This document shows, piece after piece, positions 11,838 to 13,814 of a stretch of 13,814 nt of DNA. Position 1 is the stretch's first letter. Every line of letters starts with the position of its first letter. Location of the stretch: contig URST01000058.1 in NCBI GenBank assembly GCA_900550585.1, forward strand, positions 1 through 13,814. The letters run 5' to 3'. A program made the translations under genes and the position numbers. The stretch comes from an uncultured Eubacteriales bacterium (GTDB lineage: Bacteria > Bacillota > Clostridia > Oscillospirales > Oscillospiraceae). The notes beneath the pieces were generated by a model. That model searched no databases, had not been told where the DNA came from, and saw only the letters and a program-made list of their open reading frames with translations.

Positions 11838-13508
11838 ATGTCAACGAAAGAGAGAGCCGGCAGAAAGGGCAGCGCGGCGGGCATCGTCATCGTCCTGCTG
11901 TGTCTGGCGGGACTGGCCTGCCTGGGCGTGTACATCTACCGCCAGCAGCTGCCGCCCCCGGCGCCGGAGACGGCGGTGGGCTACGCGGCATCCTCAGAGG
12001 AGTCCGTTCTTGTATATGACGAGGAGGGGGCCGTGCTGGGTTCCCTGACCCGGGGCGCGGAGGTGCATTATGTGCTGGAGGATATGGACAGCGACAGCGC
12101 CTACGTCCGCGTGGTCAACGGTGAGACGTATGTCCTGCTGGAAAAGCAGCATCTGGCCCAGCGCTATGAGGATGCGGTGCAGGTAGACACGGTGTACGCC
12201 CTGCGGGGCATGAGCCTGCTGGATGAGACAGGGGCTGTCCCCGGCTGCGCCGTGGAAAAGGGCATGGCCCTGACCGTCACCGGCTTCGACGGGCTGGACG
12301 GGGACGGCGCGGTGCTGCGCTGGCGCGTCTCCTGTGACCGGGGCGAGGGCTATATCGCCGCTGCCAACGTCCGCATGACGGAGGAGGAAGCGTTGGCCCA
12401 GTACGACGAGGCGCTGTACCAGCTCCACGCCTCCCGGGGCGACAGCTGGGGCGGCGGCGACGCGGCGGGGCTGGACTACTACCCCGTGGAGAAGGGCCCC
12501 ATTGCCGGCAACGACATGCCTGACGAGGTGCGGGCGCTGTATCTCAACGGCTCGGCCGTCCAGTACGCCGACAGCTACCTCCGGGTGGCGGAGGGCAGCG
12601 GCGTCAACGCCTTCGTGGTGGACATCGTGGACGGCACCGCCGTGTCCTATGCCTCGCCGGTGATGCAGCAGTACAGCCCGTCGGCCTACGCGGCGGCCAT
12701 GGACACCATGGAGGGCTTCCGGGCCAACGTCCAGAAGCTGAAGGACGCGGGATACTACCTTATCGGCCGCATCACCGTGTTCAACGACGCCCATCTGGCG
12801 GCGGACCACCCGGAGCAGGTCATCTGCGACCTGAACGGCACGCCCCTGCAGATCAGCCATATGTACTGGCCCAGCGCCTATGACCGCACGGTGTGGCAGT
12901 ACAAGGTGGATCTGGCGCTGGAGGCGGCGGCGCTGGGCTTCAACGAGATCCAGTTCGACTATATTCGCTTCCCCGACGGGGCCTATAACTACGAGAAGGC
13001 CGGCACCATCGACTACCGCAACACCTACGGCGAGAGCAAGGCCCAGGCGGTGCAGCGTTTCCTGCTGTACGCGGCGGAGCGGCTCCACAGTGCCGGGTAC
13101 TATCTGTCCGGCGATGTGTTCGGCGAGTGCGCCAACCCCTACGTCACCGCCTGCGGCCAGTACTGGCCGGCCATCAGCGCGGCGGTGGACGCCATCTCCG
13201 GCATGCCCTACCCCGACCATTACAGCGCCAGAGGCGATTACAAGCCCTGGGAGCACCCCTACGACACGGTGCACATGTTCGGTGCGGCGGCGGCGGAGCG
13301 TCAGACGGAGACGGCCTCGCCCGGCGCGGTGCGCACCTGGATCCAGGCGTACAACGCCCTGTGGGAGCCGTACAATACCTACGGCGAGGCAGAGGTGGCG
13401 GCGGAGGTGAAGGCCCTGCGGGACACTGGCTGCACCGGCGGCTTCATGACGTGGAACGGCGGCTCGGACATCAACAAATACCAGAGCATCATCGGCGCGC
13501 TGCGCTGA
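11838..13508 (+). CDS. Membrane-anchored SH3-like plus putative glycoside hydrolase (DUF4015-type TIM barrel) protein (556 aa)
   Basis: Residues 14-33 are an uncleaved-looking signal anchor (AAGIVIVLLCLAGLACLGVY) after a basic start, so the bulk lies outside the cell. Residues 55-107 and 113-180 look like two SH3-type beta domains (VLVYDEEGAVLGSLTRGAEV, then a strand pattern around WRVSCDRGEGYIAAANVRM), which in related proteins bind cell-wall peptides. Residues 230-556 resemble the DUF4015/putative glycosyl hydrolase barrel: ALYLNGSAV, GVNAFVVDIVDG (Asp262, Asp265), LIGRITVFND, GFNEIQFDYIRFPDG (Glu369, Asp374), SGDVFGE and GFMTWNGG. The QFDYIRFP strand is the strongest family mark, and Asp374 is a plausible catalytic acid; substrate is unknown. 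The start at 11838 is set by AAGGAGAG upstream and by the promoter at 11769-11797. The gene is divergent from the dockerin-cohesin operon, suggesting a shared envelope role, but it has no dockerin itself. Confidence 0.85.
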   Translation: MSTKERAGRKGSAAGIVIVLLCLAGLACLGVYIYRQQLPPPAPETAVGYAASSEESVLVYDEEGAVLGSLTRGAEVHYVLEDMDSDSAYVRVVNGETYVLLEKQHLAQRYEDAVQVDTVYALRGMSLLDETGAVPGCAVEKGMALTVTGFDGLDGDGAVLRWRVSCDRGEGYIAAANVRMTEEEALAQYDEALYQLHASRGDSWGGGDAAGLDYYPVEKGPIAGNDMPDEVRALYLNGSAVQYADSYLRVAEGSGVNAFVVDIVDGTAVSYASPVMQQYSPSAYAAAMDTMEGFRANVQKLKDAGYYLIGRITVFNDAHLAADHPEQVICDLNGTPLQISHMYWPSAYDRTVWQYKVDLALEAAALGFNEIQFDYIRFPDGAYNYEKAGTIDYRNTYGESKAQAVQRFLLYAAERLHSAGYYLSGDVFGECANPYVTACGQYWPAISAAVDAISGMPYPDHYSARGDYKPWEHPYDTVHMFGAAAAERQTETASPGAVRTWIQAYNALWEPYNTYGEAEVAAEVKALRDTGCTGGFMTWNGGSDINKYQSIIGALR

Positions 13509-13553
13509 GCGGCTCCGGGGGCAGACAACTCCGGCACAATGAGGCGCAAACTG

Positions 13554-13591
13554 AAAAGAGGCCGTCCGGCATGTGCCGGACGGCCTCTTTT
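13554..13591. terminator. Bidirectional terminator between the glycoside-hydrolase-like gene and butyrate kinase
   Basis: A perfect 18-bp inverted repeat (13554-13571 with 13574-13591), core GAGGCCGTCCGGCA, with A4 and T4 outer tracts. The 2-nt centre implies that the last base pair opens to give an ATGT loop. It lies 45 bp after the plus-strand stop and 11 bp from the minus-strand stop. Confidence 0.93.
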
Positions 13592-13602
13592 GTGTTTTAT
13601 GC

Positions 13603-13814
13603 TCAGTTGTTCTCGGGACGGGGACGGCGGTACTCCTGGGCCTTCTCCTCGCCGCGCAGCACGCGCAGCGCACCCTGGGCCAGCGCCAGCAGCTCGTCCT
13701 CGCCGGGATACACGGTGATGGGAGCGATCCAGCTGACCATCTCGGAGATGGCATCCACCGTCTCCTTGCCGTAGGCGATGCCGCCGGTGAGGATGATCTG
13801 GTCCACCTTGCCGT
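13603..13814 (-). CDS. buk: Butyrate kinase, C-terminal fragment (5' part beyond the window edge)
   Basis: Butyrate kinase converts butyryl phosphate and ADP to butyrate and ATP, the energy-yielding last step of the Ptb-Buk butyrate route, in the cytoplasm. The frame is open to the right edge, so only about 70 of the usual ~355 residues are visible. The visible part, GKVDQIILTGGIAYG, then APITVYPGEDELLALAQGALRVLRGEEKA, is the characteristic C-terminal acetokinase-family region of Buk; the VYPGEDE and GALRVLRGEE stretches separate it from acetate kinase. An internal GTG at 13806 is not a start, since family sequence continues upstream of it. Branched-chain or isobutyrate-type kinases share this tail and cannot be excluded. 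A phosphotransbutyrylase gene would be expected nearby, outside the window. Confidence 0.92.
   Translation of the reverse strand, partial: GKVDQIILTGGIAYGKETVDAISEMVSWIAPITVYPGEDELLALAQGALRVLRGEEKAQEYRRPRPENN

Noticed and set aside
11994..13754. 586-codon minus-strand open frame opposite the SH3/barrel protein
   Set aside because: Runs through a terminator palindrome and overlaps two well-supported genes; composition is typical of an antisense shadow.

Overview
The window is GC-rich DNA (roughly 60-65% G+C by eye) from an anaerobic, Gram-positive-type bacterium. The best fit is a gut clostridium of the Oscillospiraceae (Oscillibacter/Dysosmobacter/Flavonifractor-like); this is inference from gene content, not a computed placement. 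The evidence is a large single-chain pyruvate:ferredoxin oxidoreductase, a butyrate kinase, a class B sortase, corrinoid methyltransferases, and cohesin/dockerin surface proteins. Both window edges cut genes: nifJ on the left and buk on the right. Coding density is high, no intergenic gap exceeds about 250 bp, and I saw no mobile element, CRISPR array, tRNA or rRNA.

Layout. (1) 1-2947: C-terminal four-fifths of pyruvate:ferredoxin oxidoreductase with a strong terminator. (2) 3062-4400: a promoter, then a class B sortase whose stop overlaps the start of a PaaI-type hotdog thioesterase, ending in a bidirectional terminator. (3) 4402-7521: a divergent pair made of a homocysteine S-methyltransferase (minus) and a fused UroD-type methyltransferase/corrinoid protein (plus). 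Their promoters overlap, so firing of one should interfere with the other. (4) 7521-11705: a minus-strand two-gene operon. The first gene encodes a secreted multidomain hydrolase-like protein ending in a type I dockerin. The second, 14 bp downstream, encodes a membrane-anchored protein with a cohesin-like domain, two cadherin-like beta-sandwiches, a Pro/Glu linker, one transmembrane helix and a long charged tail. (5) 11769-13591: divergent from that operon, a membrane-anchored SH3-like plus TIM-barrel putative glycoside hydrolase. (6) 13603-13814: C-terminus of butyrate kinase, minus strand.

How the genes may work together. PFOR supplies acetyl-CoA and reduced ferredoxin to fermentation, and butyrate kinase makes ATP at the end of the butyrate route. 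The corrinoid pair looks like a methyl-transfer module that could move a methyl group from an unidentified donor through cobalamin to homocysteine, making methionine. The dockerin/cohesin operon and the neighbouring putative glycoside hydrolase form a cell-envelope block. The simplest reading is a two-component mini-scaffold in which the membrane cohesin holds the secreted dockerin enzyme at the surface. All three convergent gene junctions carry long perfect palindromes that serve as shared terminators and abut or overlap the stop codons. The cohesin-dockerin pair and the corrinoid pair are the parts most worth experimental attention.
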